A stretch of DNA of 64,000 nt from the NCBI GenBank assembly GCA_963663945.1, contig OY760687.1, positions 3,286,001-3,350,000 of the forward strand, in the 5' to 3' direction. Origin of the DNA: Bin87 sp963663945. GTDB taxonomy: Bacteria; Chloroflexota; Dehalococcoidia; Lucifugimonadales; UBA3495. Below, in pieces: positions 24,479 to 33,253 of the stretch. A program made the translations under genes and the position numbers. The number at the start of each line of letters is the position of its first letter. The first letter of the stretch is position 1. Below the pieces are notes generated by a model. It searched no databases. It was not told the DNA's origin and saw only the letters and a program-made list of their open reading frames with translations.

Positions 24479-25561
24479 TCACCCCCGCACGGCAGGGCCG
24501 ACCTCCTCGGCGTAGAGGCGGATGGACTTCTGGACGCGCTCGGGGGGGACGGTGCCGCCCAGGTTGGGCTCCATGATGAAGCCGGTCAGGCCGAGGTCGT
24601 CGCGGAGGGAGATGAGGCGCTCGGCGACCTGCTCCGGCGTGCCGTAGGCGACCCGGTCCACCAGGAGGTCATCGTAAGTGGTGTTGAGCAACTGCTCGGC
24701 GCGCTGGCGACGCTCCTCGCTGGCGTTGGCGCCCTCGGCCTCCACGGTGCGGATGTAGGTGTCGGCGGTGCGGCGGAAGGCGCGCATGGTGCTCTCTTCC
24801 GTGTCCGCGCGAACCTCTTCCATGGAGTCGCCCACATAGATGGGCATGCGCACGTACGCGTCGTCCACGTCATGGCCGCTGGCGGCGGCGGTCTCGCGGT
24901 AGATCTTCAGGTTGCTGGCAACCTGCGAGATGCCCTGGCCGCGCACGCCAGTGACCAGCGGGAAGCCCAGCTCGCCGATAATCCGGAAGGTCTCCACCGA
25001 GTTGGCGGCGATGCGGATGGGAGGATGCGGCTGCTGGTAGGGGCGGGGAGTTACGACCACATCGTCCATGTTGTAGTAGTGGCCGTGGTGGTCGAAGCGG
25101 TAGTTGTTCCACGCCTTGAGGATGATCTCCAGGGCCTCAGCGAACCGCTCCCGGCTCTCGTCGTAGGGCACGCCGTAGCCCTGATAGGAACGGGGGAAGC
25201 TGCTGCGTCCGATGCCGAAGTCCAGGCGGCCGCGGGACACGTTGTCCACGATGGAGGCTTCCTCGGCGAGCCGAATGGGGTGAGCCAGGGGCAGGACGCT
25301 GACGCCGGTGCCGACGCGCACCCGCTCGGTGCGGGCGGCGATGATGCCGGCCATCATCAGGGGAACCGACGAGATCGACGGAATGCCGGCTCCGCCCGGG
25401 TCGGTGGGCGTGGCCGGCGCGGCAAAGTGGCGCTCCGCCAGCCAGACGCCGTCGATGCCCTTTTCGTCGGCAATCTGAGCCACGGTAAAGGCTTCGTCGA
25501 AGGCTTCGTCCTGGGTGCGACCCTCGCGGTAATCGCATTCCATTACCAGACCGACGTGCAT
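24479..25561 (-). CDS. LLM-class flavin-dependent oxidoreductase
   Basis: A 360-residue luciferase-like monooxygenase. It starts MHVGLVMECDYREGRTQDEA, with KGIDGVWLAERHFAAPATPT, RVRVGTGVSVLPLAHPIRLA and VSRGRLDFGIGRSSFPRSYQ placing it in the bacterial luciferase family. It is only distantly similar to the LLM protein at 17.5 kb. The substrate is unknown. The frame is open upstream to 25720, but GGGAGG 8 bp before the ATG at 25561 fixes the start. The adjacent YHS and acyl-CoA dehydrogenase genes run in the same direction but are separated by repeat remnants. Confidence 0.9.
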   Translation of the reverse strand: MHVGLVMECDYREGRTQDEAFDEAFTVAQIADEKGIDGVWLAERHFAAPATPTDPGGAGIPSISSVPLMMAGIIAARTERVRVGTGVSVLPLAHPIRLAEEASIVDNVSRGRLDFGIGRSSFPRSYQGYGVPYDESRERFAEALEIILKAWNNYRFDHHGHYYNMDDVVVTPRPYQQPHPPIRIAANSVETFRIIGELGFPLVTGVRGQGISQVASNLKIYRETAAASGHDVDDAYVRMPIYVGDSMEEVRADTEESTMRAFRRTADTYIRTVEAEGANASEERRQRAEQLLNTTYDDLLVDRVAYGTPEQVAERLISLRDDLGLTGFIMEPNLGGTVPPERVQKSIRLYAEEVGPAVRG

Positions 25562-25647
25562 GATGATCCTCCCATCGGTTCGTTCAAAGATTGTTGTGGG
25601 GCGAGGCGGCGGTACTGCCGATCCACGCTCGCGATGACAAGTGGCGG

Positions 25648-25857
25648 CTAGGTCTCGATGTAGGTGTTGGGCGCCGTGAGGAACCTGGTGCGGCACTGCA
25701 GGGTGCAGAAATAGTACCACTCGCCGTTGTAGAAGCTACGGGTTCCAGCGTCGGGGTCAACCTCGTTGGCTCCGTGCATAGTCTGGCCGGTGGTGGCGCG
25801 GGCGCTGTCCTCGTTGATTACGGTCTTGCAGACGGGGCAGACGGGATCGGCGGGCAT
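25648..25857 (-). CDS. small YHS-like metal-binding protein
   Basis: A 69-residue protein with two cysteine pairs: PVCPVCKTVINE near the N-terminus and WYYFCTLQCRTRFL near the C-terminus. The second, aromatic-Cys-x3-Cys-x-x-x-F, is typical of YHS domains, which bind metal and occur in copper/heavy-metal proteins and some oxygenases. AGGAG lies 8 bp before the ATG at 25857. The in-frame extension to 25926 is translated repeat and should be ignored. It lies between two fragments of a dispersed repeat. Confidence 0.75.
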   Translation of the reverse strand: MPADPVCPVCKTVINEDSARATTGQTMHGANEVDPDAGTRSFYNGEWYYFCTLQCRTRFLTAPNTYIET

Positions 25858-25888
25858 TGTCAGGCTCCTGTGTGGTTTGAATGATAGG

Positions 25889-25918
25889 CGAGATTGCCAC
25901 GCTGCGCTCGCGATGACA
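25889..25918. repeat. family-2 repeat, half copy
   Basis: CGAGATTGCCACGCTGCGCT and the following CGCGATGACA is the right half of the family-2 element seen in full at 54400-54490 and 63525-63615. A weaker fragment (GATCCACGCTCGCGATGACA, 25620-25639) lies on the other side of the YHS gene. Confidence 0.75.
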
Positions 25919-25930
25919 GGTGGCATTGGC

Positions 25931-27106
25931 TCAGGCGACGGCTTCGATGTCCATGCCCAGGCGCACCCGGCCGGGCTGGGCCAGCAGGGAGCGGGCGACC
26001 CGGGCGCGGTGCTCGAAGCTGGTTCCCATGCGCATGGTCCACGCGGCGACGCGGCGGTACCAGAGGTGGAGGTCGAACTCCATCATGAAACCGATGCCGC
26101 CGTGGATCTGCTGCGAAGAACGCACCGTGGCCTGGCACTTGTCGTTGGTGAAGGCCTTGGCCTGGGACACCTCGACGCTGTAGGGCAGGCCGGCGTCCAG
26201 CTTCCACAGGGCCTCGTAGGTGAGCAGTTGGGCGCCGTCCACGGCGACGATCATGTCGGCGCAGAGGTGCTGGATGGACTGGAAGCCGGCGAGAGGGCGG
26301 CCAAAGGCGACGCGGTTCTTGGCGTACTCGATGGCCATCTCGGCGTCCTTGCGGGCCGCGCCGATGATCTGGGCGCACAGCAGTGCGGTGCCGGTGTCCA
26401 GCATCTCGGACGTGGCCGGCCAGCCCTGGCTGACCTCGCCGATGACGTTGCTCAGAGGGATGCGGACGTTCTCCAGGGCGATCTTGCTCTGGGAGTCCTT
26501 GGCCAGCGTGGTGAGCCGGGTCTCGGTGATGCCACCGGAGTTGGTGGGCACGATGACCAGGGAGATGCCGGCGCTGTCGTCAGTTGGATCTGCGGTGCGC
26601 ACGGCCATGACCACCATCTCGGCGGCGGCGAAGTTGTCCACGAAATGCTTCATGCCGTTGATGACCAGGCTGTCGCCATCGACCACGCCACGGCATTGCA
26701 CGGCGTCGGCGCGCAGGCGCGGGTCCTGTTCCTGCAACGCCCAGGTCATGATGAGGTCGCCGCGGGCGACGCGGGGCAGGATGGACTGCTTCTGCTCGTC
26801 GGAGCCGTGGTTGGCAACGGCGAGGGCGGCGGTGGCGGTGCTGTGGAAGGGCACCGGCGCGATGGCGCGGCCGCACTCCTCGAGGATGAGGCCGAGGTAG
26901 GTGACGGGCAGGCCGCCGCCGCCGTAGGCCTCGGGCAGGGAGATGCCGAACCAGCCCAGGCTGGCCATCTGCTCCCAGAGTTCCACGGAGTAGCCGCGCT
27001 CGTCCTGCTCAATGGCGCGGGCGAGGCTGGGCGGGCATTCCGCGTCCAGGAACTCCCGGGCGGCGTTCTTGACCATCAATTCTTCTTCGGCGGGTAGTAC
27101 GTTCAT
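25931..27106 (-). CDS. acyl-CoA dehydrogenase family protein
   Basis: A 391-residue flavoprotein. The helical N-domain (EEELMVKNAAREFLDAECPP), LGWFGISLPEAYGGGGLPVT, the beta-domain (WALQEQDPRLRAD, VINGMKHFVDNFAAAEMVVM) and the C-domain (YAKNRVAFGRPLAGFQSIQH, QIHGGIGFMMEFDLHLWYRR) are in the standard order. The usual catalytic Glu position is not obvious by eye, as is common in the divergent actinobacterial/chloroflexal FadE-like pairs. It may form a heteromeric enzyme with the acyl-CoA dehydrogenase at 28.3-29.5 kb. Substrate unknown. Confidence 0.9.
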   Translation of the reverse strand: MNVLPAEEELMVKNAAREFLDAECPPSLARAIEQDERGYSVELWEQMASLGWFGISLPEAYGGGGLPVTYLGLILEECGRAIAPVPFHSTATAALAVANHGSDEQKQSILPRVARGDLIMTWALQEQDPRLRADAVQCRGVVDGDSLVINGMKHFVDNFAAAEMVVMAVRTADPTDDSAGISLVIVPTNSGGITETRLTTLAKDSQSKIALENVRIPLSNVIGEVSQGWPATSEMLDTGTALLCAQIIGAARKDAEMAIEYAKNRVAFGRPLAGFQSIQHLCADMIVAVDGAQLLTYEALWKLDAGLPYSVEVSQAKAFTNDKCQATVRSSQQIHGGIGFMMEFDLHLWYRRVAAWTMRMGTSFEHRARVARSLLAQPGRVRLGMDIEAVA

Positions 27107-27160
27107 CGTGCCTCGGTTGGAGTGGTAGGTTTGGGCAGTAAATGTCTTGCAACGACAGGG

Positions 27161-27538
27161 TCAGCAATCTACAGGAAGCTGGCCTGTCAGTTGCCTGATG
27201 AGGTTTACGATCTTTGCCACATCGTCAAGGTAGGTCGCGATGGTGAGAGCATCAAGGTTGTCATCGTAAAAATTGCTGTGCAGTCTATTTGCGTTGATGT
27301 GCCATTCACGCACCAGATCAATGTGAGTTTCCAGTCGCATCTCGGTGATCAGGTCATTCAACTGCTCATGATGGTTGTACTGCAACTGGCGAGTGGCGGC
27401 GTAAGATTTGGCGGCGTGGGCTGCGGCGCTCCATCCCTTTTCGGAAGCTTGCAGCAATTCACCCTGGGCCAGATACTCACGACTGCGGCGCAGAAATTCA
27501 ACACTGATGCGGTCGTGATCAGCTCCAAACTGAGACAT
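27161..27538 (-). CDS. PaREP1/HEPN-like helical protein
   Basis: A 125-residue helical protein. FLRRSREYLAQGELLQASEK followed by GWSAAAHAAKSYA matches the PaREP1 family, which belongs to the HEPN superfamily. The same pattern occurs twice in the gene just upstream, so the three units are related. The ATG at 27538 stands one base after the upstream gene's stop (TAG-A-ATG), which shows translational coupling. Function unknown; similar proteins are suspected nucleic-acid-linked or toxin-like. It lies between two acyl-CoA dehydrogenase genes. Confidence 0.7.
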   Translation of the reverse strand: MSQFGADHDRISVEFLRRSREYLAQGELLQASEKGWSAAAHAAKSYAATRQLQYNHHEQLNDLITEMRLETHIDLVREWHINANRLHSNFYDDNLDALTIATYLDDVAKIVNLIRQLTGQLPVDC

Positions 27539-27539
27539 T

Positions 27540-28325
27540 CTAACCGGTTAGACCTTTCGATTCACTGGATCGGGACCGCAATGCCGCCACCAGTTGACCC
27601 ACACCGTCCAGGTCTTCAGCAAGGATAAAGGGATGAAGCCAACTGGGGTGGAAGAACTTGACGGCCGGGCGGCTGTCCTCGACGGGCACTTCAGGGTGCA
27701 GACTACGCGGATACGTACTGCACAGCGAGGCAGTCTTGCGCAACAGCGAAGCCCCATCTATCCAAACTGCTACCTCTTTGGGAAATGATCGATCCTTCTC
27801 CAAGGACCTCGCAACCAGTTCAAAGTGGTTGTCGCCGTCGCAGTTGAAGCCCATGGCATCTGCGTAGGCTTTGGCGGCATGGGTGGCCGCCTCCCAACCC
27901 TTTTCGGAAGCGACGGCCAGATAGCCGTTGGCCAGGCATTCGCGGCTGCGGGCGAGGATGTCATCGGCGCTCTGCGGCGGTTGGGCAATGTCCTTGACCA
28001 GCAGGGCCAGTCGCTGCACGTCGTCCAGACGCCGGCCTACTCCGTCCCTGTCCAGCCAGTCGTCGTCGTTATCCGATAGCGCGATGGCGCTGAGCGCCCA
28101 CTCGGCGGTGTTCGCATGCGCCCGAGGGTCCTTCACCAGGGTGCGCGCGGCATTCCTGAAATCGCCGTCGGCTACCGGGTTGCCGGAGTAGTCTTCCAGG
28201 GCCAACACGGCGGCTCGCCAGCCTGCGGCCGAGGCTGACGCCAACCTGCCCTGCGCCAGGGACTCGCGGCCCTGGCGCAGGAATTCGTCGCAGGTTTCGG
28301 CGGCCACCGCCAACGGTTGCGTCAC
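27540..28325 (-). CDS. protein with two PaREP1/HEPN-like repeats
   Basis: A 261-residue protein with two similar helical units: CDEFLRQGRESLAQGRLASA (about residues 13-32) and DDILARSRECLANGYLAVAS (about 122-141), each followed by a GW-x-A-A helix. The single-unit protein downstream is most similar to the second. The C-terminal ~100 residues are not similar to anything I know. A GTG at 28325 with GGAG upstream is the most likely start; the frame remains open through the acyl-CoA dehydrogenase shadow beyond it. It starts 20 bp after the acyl-CoA dehydrogenase gene on the same strand. Confidence 0.7.
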   Translation of the reverse strand: MTQPLAVAAETCDEFLRQGRESLAQGRLASASAAGWRAAVLALEDYSGNPVADGDFRNAARTLVKDPRAHANTAEWALSAIALSDNDDDWLDRDGVGRRLDDVQRLALLVKDIAQPPQSADDILARSRECLANGYLAVASEKGWEAATHAAKAYADAMGFNCDGDNHFELVARSLEKDRSFPKEVAVWIDGASLLRKTASLCSTYPRSLHPEVPVEDSRPAVKFFHPSWLHPFILAEDLDGVGQLVAALRSRSSESKGLTG

Positions 28326-28345
28326 AGCGGAAACTCCGGAGATCG

Positions 28346-29548
28346 CTAGACGCGGGGCATGCCCAGGCCGCGGCGGGCCACCTGGTCGCGCATGACCTGG
28401 ACGCTGCCGTGGTTGATGCCGCTCTGGAAGGCGCCCATGAGGTTGTGGGCGAACACGCCGCTCTCGATGGCGTCCTCGGAGCCGTTGAGCAACTGGCCGT
28501 AGGGCCCGAGCATCTGGGCGATGGTCTCGGTGGTGCGGACGCCGTGCTCGGGGGCGAAGACCTTCTCGGCAGATCCCTCGTAGGTGAAGTTGCCGTCGGT
28601 CTCGACGATGGACATGCTGCGCAGGGTCATCAGGCGGCAGACCTGGCCCTCGATCCACATATCGGCCAGGCGGTCGCGCAGCGCGGGGTCTTCGCGCATG
28701 GCGTAGCCCTCGATGTCGTTGTCCTTGACCCAGTTCACGATGTCCTCGTCGCGCTGGATGGAGATCAGGTAGCGGGACGCGCCCACGCGGTCGAGGTTCA
28801 GGCCCATGGCGCCGACGTACCAGCCCTGGTTCTCCTCGCCCAGCAGGCAGGAGGCGGGGACGCGGACGTTCTCGAAGAAGGTCTCGTTGGTGCGGTTGTC
28901 GCCGTAGGTGGTGCCCAGAGGCGCCGGCGGGTCGTTCTGGATGGTCCACAGGGGGCGCACGGTGATGCCCGGGGTGTCCATGGGGATCAGGAAGATGCTG
29001 ATGCCGCGATGGCGGGGAGCGTCGGGATCGGTGCGCGCCATCAGGTAGATGTGCGTGGCGTAGTGGGCCGCGGTGGTGTACATCTTCTGGCCGTTGATGA
29101 CATACTCGTCGCCGTCGCGGACGGCGCGGCACTGCAGGCCGGCCAGGTCGGCGCCCGCCTGGGGCTCGGTGAAGCCCAGGGCGAAGCTGATCTCGCCGCG
29201 GATGATGCCGGGCAGGAACTCCTGTTTCTGCTCCTCGGTGCCGGCGGCGAGGATGGCCGGGGCGCCGGAGCCGGCGCCGCCAACGGTGATGCCAGCGCGG
29301 GCGAACTCTTCCTCGACGATGTACTGGTCAATGCGGCTGCCGGCCTGGCCTCCGTACTCCCTGGGCCAGGAGATGCCGATCCAGCCGCGTTTGGCGATTT
29401 CCTGGTACATTTCGCGGGTCTTGGGCCCACGCCGGCGGATGCCGGTGTCCTCGAGTTCGGCGACGATCTCGGGGGTTACGTTTTCCGCAATAAATTGCTG
29501 GACTTCGGCGCGCAGGGCTTCCTGTTCTGGGGTGAATGCGAATTCCAT
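28346..29548 (-). CDS. acyl-CoA dehydrogenase family protein
   Basis: A 400-residue flavoprotein, starting MEFAFTPEQEALRAEVQQFI. KRGWIGISWPREYGGQAGSR, FALGFTEPQAGADLAGLQCR (FAD-binding beta domain; TEPxAGxDLA) and YVINGQKMYTTAAHYATHIY are clear. It belongs to the FadE-like group of actinobacteria and Chloroflexota that often work as alpha2beta2 heteromers, and the second acyl-CoA dehydrogenase at 25.9-27.1 kb would be the natural partner. GAGG is found 11 bp before the ATG. Confidence 0.92.
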   Translation of the reverse strand: MEFAFTPEQEALRAEVQQFIAENVTPEIVAELEDTGIRRRGPKTREMYQEIAKRGWIGISWPREYGGQAGSRIDQYIVEEEFARAGITVGGAGSGAPAILAAGTEEQKQEFLPGIIRGEISFALGFTEPQAGADLAGLQCRAVRDGDEYVINGQKMYTTAAHYATHIYLMARTDPDAPRHRGISIFLIPMDTPGITVRPLWTIQNDPPAPLGTTYGDNRTNETFFENVRVPASCLLGEENQGWYVGAMGLNLDRVGASRYLISIQRDEDIVNWVKDNDIEGYAMREDPALRDRLADMWIEGQVCRLMTLRSMSIVETDGNFTYEGSAEKVFAPEHGVRTTETIAQMLGPYGQLLNGSEDAIESGVFAHNLMGAFQSGINHGSVQVMRDQVARRGLGMPRV

Positions 29549-29644
29549 AGCAACGCTGCCTCGTGAAAGAGTGTGCCGTTCGTTTACGTACGCCGTGCAA
29601 TTATAGCGGGTTGGGCGGGAGGTGTCATTCCGGGGAGTCTATCG

Positions 29645-32600
29645 TCAGGACGCGGTCGCTCCGGTCAGCAGGTCCTTGACCGCCTCCTCAACCGCGGCGC
29701 CCTCGGGAGACTCGCGGAGCCACTTGCGCAACTCGCGCCGGGCGATGGTCACGGTGAGCTTGTCGCCGCGATCCGCTCGCAATCGCTCCAGCCGCACCGC
29801 AGCGGCCGCCGCCGCCTCCGCACCCGCATCGGACACGCGAGCGTGGAGTGTGTTTTCGGCGTCGAACTCGGGGATTGGCAACTTCCAAAGGTGCTTGTGC
29901 AAATCCCGAGCACCGAATTGACCTTTGCTCATCAGCGGTGTTACCGCTTCGTACAACGTGTCGCTATTGATGATCGCCACAAGATAATTTGCTTCCCGAT
30001 CGTCTTCGCAGGTAACCCAATATAGTTTTGTATCAATGATGCTGTCATGATTTATTACTGAAGCTGTGGGCACCCCGTTTTGGGTGTAAACGATCCTGAC
30101 CGGTCTGGTTTTCGGGTTCTCGAACCAGTCCAACTGCTCTGACAACTTACCGTAATAGTCGACCTGCCCGCCGAGATCCAGCTTGTTAGCTAAACTCTTG
30201 TGCTCCTCCCACAGGGTGGAAACGGTTTGCCAGCGTCCGCGCATGCGACGCTCCAAAGCGCCCAATCGAACGCCACCTGCCTCATCGGGGTCGGTCGATA
30301 TGTGATATACGCCGTGCTTCACAGGCAGCACCACTTTGAGTGGCTTAAGGGTGGCGTAGGGAACGACCGTCTCGCCCAAGTGAACATCGTAGAGGTGACT
30401 GCGTTCAATGGTCTGTTCCACTATAGCATCCAGGTTTAGGTCGCGCCAAGGGGATTTGTCCTGGGCACCGCGGCGGGGATTGACGGTGACAGTCTGGCCG
30501 GCCCGAATGATGGCGGAGTTTTCTGTTTCGCTTACGAAGAACAGGCAACGCGGTACTATGGCTGCACCTTGCCTTGAGTGAGTCGCATAGGGAGATTCTC
30601 CAGCCACGGAAGTGTCGACGATGTTGCCCTGCACTCGCACCACATCCGAACTGCCTGTCTTCCCCAGCCACTGTTCGACAAATTCGGCCAGCGGGGTTCC
30701 GTCGGCGTTCTCGCCCACACGTTTTGCGAACGCTACGCAGGCCGCGACAGGGAAAAAAGTGTTGGGCTCCAATTTCTCAAGATCCCAAGCGGTCTTGTGC
30801 GAGAAATCAATCCCAAGTGTGCGTTCCACGTTTTTTCTAAGGTTGCCTTTAGCAGTCAAACCTCGCTGCTCCCATACGCCGCTGCGCCACTTAGCATATT
30901 GTCCCGCCTGCAGCGCACTGTGGGGCAGTACCATCCCGATTGCGCCGCCGTCCTTCAGGTAGAGGTCAACGCTGCGGGCAAAGAACAGGCCCGCGACGTC
31001 TTGACGATTGGCATACTGACCTCCTGCCCAAATGCCATAGCGGCCCTTACTCTGATTTTCCAGTTCGGAGCGCAAAATGCTCGCTGTGTTGCGGTAGCTC
31101 AACCAGGGCGGGTTGCCGATGATCACGTCAACCTTGGTGCGGGCCAGGGCGACGGGGCGGACCAGGTTGCGGGCGTAGTAGGCCCAGATGTGGTTGCGGC
31201 CCTCGTCGTGGAGGCGTTTCAGGACGGCGATGGTGGCAGCCAGGGTCTGGCGCTCGTTGGGATCATCGACGCCGTGGTCATCCAGCGCGAGCATGGGGTC
31301 GTCGCCGGCCTCGATGTCGGCGGCGACCTGGCTCATCAGGGAGTCGAAGGTGTCGGCGCGGTCCACCAGGGAGATGGGGAAGGTCAGCTCGGAGTTGGCG
31401 TCGTCATCCACCTGGATGGTGACCTGCTGGCCGGCGAAGAGGTCGCCTGCGTTGAACCGGAGTTGCAGGGCGTCGCCCAGGTAGACGGGAACGGATCCGG
31501 AGGCGTCGTAGCCGGCGCGCACGGCGGCCTCGATGGCGGGCCGGGCGGCCAGGGCCCAGGCGGCGCGGGCGAGGTGGACGGCCACGGGATGGACGTCGAT
31601 ACCGGTGACGGCGACGCGCAGGCGGTCCAGGAGTTCTTTGGGTTCCAGGAGTTCTTTGGGTTCGAGCCGCCCACCCGCCGGTCCGTTCAGCCCATCGTCC
31701 CGGCTGCCGTCATTCCCCAAGCTACCGTCATTCCCGCGAACGCGGGAATCCAGACCGTCGTTGGTGCGTGGACCTATGGATTCCTGCCTTCGCAGGAATG
31801 ACGGGTTGGCTTCATTATCCCGTTCATCCAGTGCATCCATATCCCGTTCATCCGGTGCATCCATGCGAAAAACACCCGCCGCTTCCAGGAAATGGCGCAC
31901 GGCCTCGGCGATGAAGGTGCCGGAGCCGCAGGCGGGGTCCAGGACGCGCTGCTGCAACGGGTCGTCCACCAGCTCGGTGACCATGGCCCGGGCCAGCCAG
32001 GCGGGGGTGTAGTACTCGCCCAGGGTGCGGCGTTCGTCGGGCGGGATGACGGCCTCGTAGAGGATGGCGGCGATGTCGGGCGGCGCGTTCTGCCAGTCGA
32101 AGCGGGCCACGCGGCGGGCCAGGGCCTTGAGGAGGTCGTGGCCGCCCACCTCGTCGGGCCAGGCGAAGAAGTCCGATTCGATGATGCCGCTGAGGCCGGT
32201 GGCATCGCGGAAGCGGCGGCCCTGGAGCAGGTCGGAGGGATCGGTTTCGGCCAGCTGGCGCAGGTCGATGCCGAAGGAGGCCTGGACGGCCATGCCGATG
32301 ACGAGGCTGAGGTAGGTGTGCCGGATGAACAGGTGGTCAAGTTCGGCGGGGTCGCGGGCGATTTCGCCCAGGGCGGCGCGAAGCAGGTTCTCCCACAGCC
32401 GGCGCTTGACCCTGACGGTCTCGTGCTGGGCGGCCTGATCGTAGAGGCTGGCGAGGACGTGGATGTCGCGCTGGTAGGTGGGGCTGCCGGGACCCAGGTA
32501 CTGCTCCACGCTGGAACGATCGGCCGGAATGCTTTCCAGCGAAATGAGGGCGCTGTCCCGCAGCCACTCACGCAGCAGATTCCACTGGTCCGAGGATTCC

Positions 32601-33022
32601 AGGACGAAGCCATAGGGACGCGAGGTCCGCACCGGGCCGGCTTCGGGCCAGCGCAGCAGCCAGTACTTCCCATCGGTCAGGATGCCGGTGCGGATGCCCT
32701 TGCCGTCGGACTTGGAGAGCGCCAGGTAGTCATCCAATTGCTGGACGTTGGCCGGGTCGGGGTCGAAACCGGCGTTGGCGCCGATGCGACGCTTGACCTC
32801 GGTGAAGGTGTCCAGGGCGGTGAGGTCCACGGCGCGGCGGCTACCGTCGCTGGGCGGGTTCTCCTCGACGATTTCCCCGGCCTTGGCCAGGCCGGTCTGG
32901 GTGAGGAAATTACGGATCGCCGACGTGATATTGGCCTCGGCGTTGTCGCTATCGTGCCGGAGCAAAATCTCCGCCGCCGCTTCGCGGTACGCTGCATTGG
33001 TCAGGTCGAGATGGGTGGTCAT
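29645..33022 (-). CDS. type IIG-like restriction-modification enzyme (N6-adenine methyltransferase)
   Basis: A 1,125-residue protein. The N-terminal region has a PD-(D/E)XK-like core (AVDLTALDTFTEVKRR, about residues 50-65). The methyltransferase region has TLGEYYTPAWLARAMV, motif I VLDPACGSGTFIAEAVRHFL and the catalytic IIGNPPWLSYRN (NPPW in place of NPPY). The C-terminal third is a TaqI-type target recognition region. One polypeptide would therefore carry cleavage, methylation and recognition, as in Eco57I-like enzymes. Between motif I and the next conserved block there is a low-complexity linker (about residues 395-455) made of a translated palindromic repeat and two tandem duplications (see findings). 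The ATG at 33022 follows a probable -10 box by six bases; the upstream open frame to 33208 is not coding. Confidence 0.88.
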   Translation of the reverse strand: MTTHLDLTNAAYREAAAEILLRHDSDNAEANITSAIRNFLTQTGLAKAGEIVEENPPSDGSRRAVDLTALDTFTEVKRRIGANAGFDPDPANVQQLDDYLALSKSDGKGIRTGILTDGKYWLLRWPEAGPVRTSRPYGFVLESSDQWNLLREWLRDSALISLESIPADRSSVEQYLGPGSPTYQRDIHVLASLYDQAAQHETVRVKRRLWENLLRAALGEIARDPAELDHLFIRHTYLSLVIGMAVQASFGIDLRQLAETDPSDLLQGRRFRDATGLSGIIESDFFAWPDEVGGHDLLKALARRVARFDWQNAPPDIAAILYEAVIPPDERRTLGEYYTPAWLARAMVTELVDDPLQQRVLDPACGSGTFIAEAVRHFLEAAGVFRMDAPDERDMDALDERDNEANPSFLRRQESIGPRTNDGLDSRVRGNDGSLGNDGSRDDGLNGPAGGRLEPKELLEPKELLDRLRVAVTGIDVHPVAVHLARAAWALAARPAIEAAVRAGYDASGSVPVYLGDALQLRFNAGDLFAGQQVTIQVDDDANSELTFPISLVDRADTFDSLMSQVAADIEAGDDPMLALDDHGVDDPNERQTLAATIAVLKRLHDEGRNHIWAYYARNLVRPVALARTKVDVIIGNPPWLSYRNTASILRSELENQSKGRYGIWAGGQYANRQDVAGLFFARSVDLYLKDGGAIGMVLPHSALQAGQYAKWRSGVWEQRGLTAKGNLRKNVERTLGIDFSHKTAWDLEKLEPNTFFPVAACVAFAKRVGENADGTPLAEFVEQWLGKTGSSDVVRVQGNIVDTSVAGESPYATHSRQGAAIVPRCLFFVSETENSAIIRAGQTVTVNPRRGAQDKSPWRDLNLDAIVEQTIERSHLYDVHLGETVVPYATLKPLKVVLPVKHGVYHISTDPDEAGGVRLGALERRMRGRWQTVSTLWEEHKSLANKLDLGGQVDYYGKLSEQLDWFENPKTRPVRIVYTQNGVPTASVINHDSIIDTKLYWVTCEDDREANYLVAIINSDTLYEAVTPLMSKGQFGARDLHKHLWKLPIPEFDAENTLHARVSDAGAEAAAAAAVRLERLRADRGDKLTVTIARRELRKWLRESPEGAAVEEAVKDLLTGATAS
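31725..31804. repeat. palindromic repeat inserted in frame in the methyltransferase gene
   Basis: The left arm CGTCATTCCCGCGAACGCGG with GAATCCA and the right arm TGGATTCCTGCCTTCGCAGG with AATGACG are inverted copies. The 80 bp element is the widespread 'TGGATTCC...CGTCATTCC' repeat. On the coding strand it is read as PSFLRRQESIGP...DSRVRGNDG, a translation well known from repeat-derived ORFs. Confidence 0.88.
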
Positions 33023-33028
33023 GGGTCG

Positions 33029-33070
33029 ATTGTAGCATCGGCCGTTTTCACCGCGCGCCAGGCAATCGGC
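33029..33070 (-). promoter_or_regulatory. promoter block (copy 1) upstream of the methyltransferase gene
   Basis: Minus-strand TGCTACAAT (33037-33029), an extended -10, stands six bases before the ATG at 33022, so the message may be leaderless. The 40 bp around it (33031-33070) is repeated at 34400-34439 with two mismatches. Confidence 0.5.
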
Positions 33071-33253
33071 ACTGGCAAGACTTTCGCCGTGGCGCCGGCC
33101 GAGCCTGAGCAGGTGCAAGAGGAGCGGCGTGTACCCCAGGGACCAATGGCTGATCGGAAACATGCCCCGGGCACGAACCTGGAGATCTCGAACTACGAAA
33201 CCCCGCAAACTGAGGAAGCAGACGAATGACCGACTACTCGTCCGATACCAACG

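Noticed and set aside
28346..29132. In-frame N-terminal extension of the two-unit PaREP1-like protein
   Set aside because: This part is the antisense-like frame shadow of the acyl-CoA dehydrogenase on the same strand; the GTG at 28325 has a ribosome site.
29645..33022. BREX PglX or a two-gene type III system
   Set aside because: Length and N-terminal nuclease-like core fit a single-chain type IIG-like enzyme; none of the other BREX genes (pglZ, brxC, brxL) nor a res gene is adjacent.
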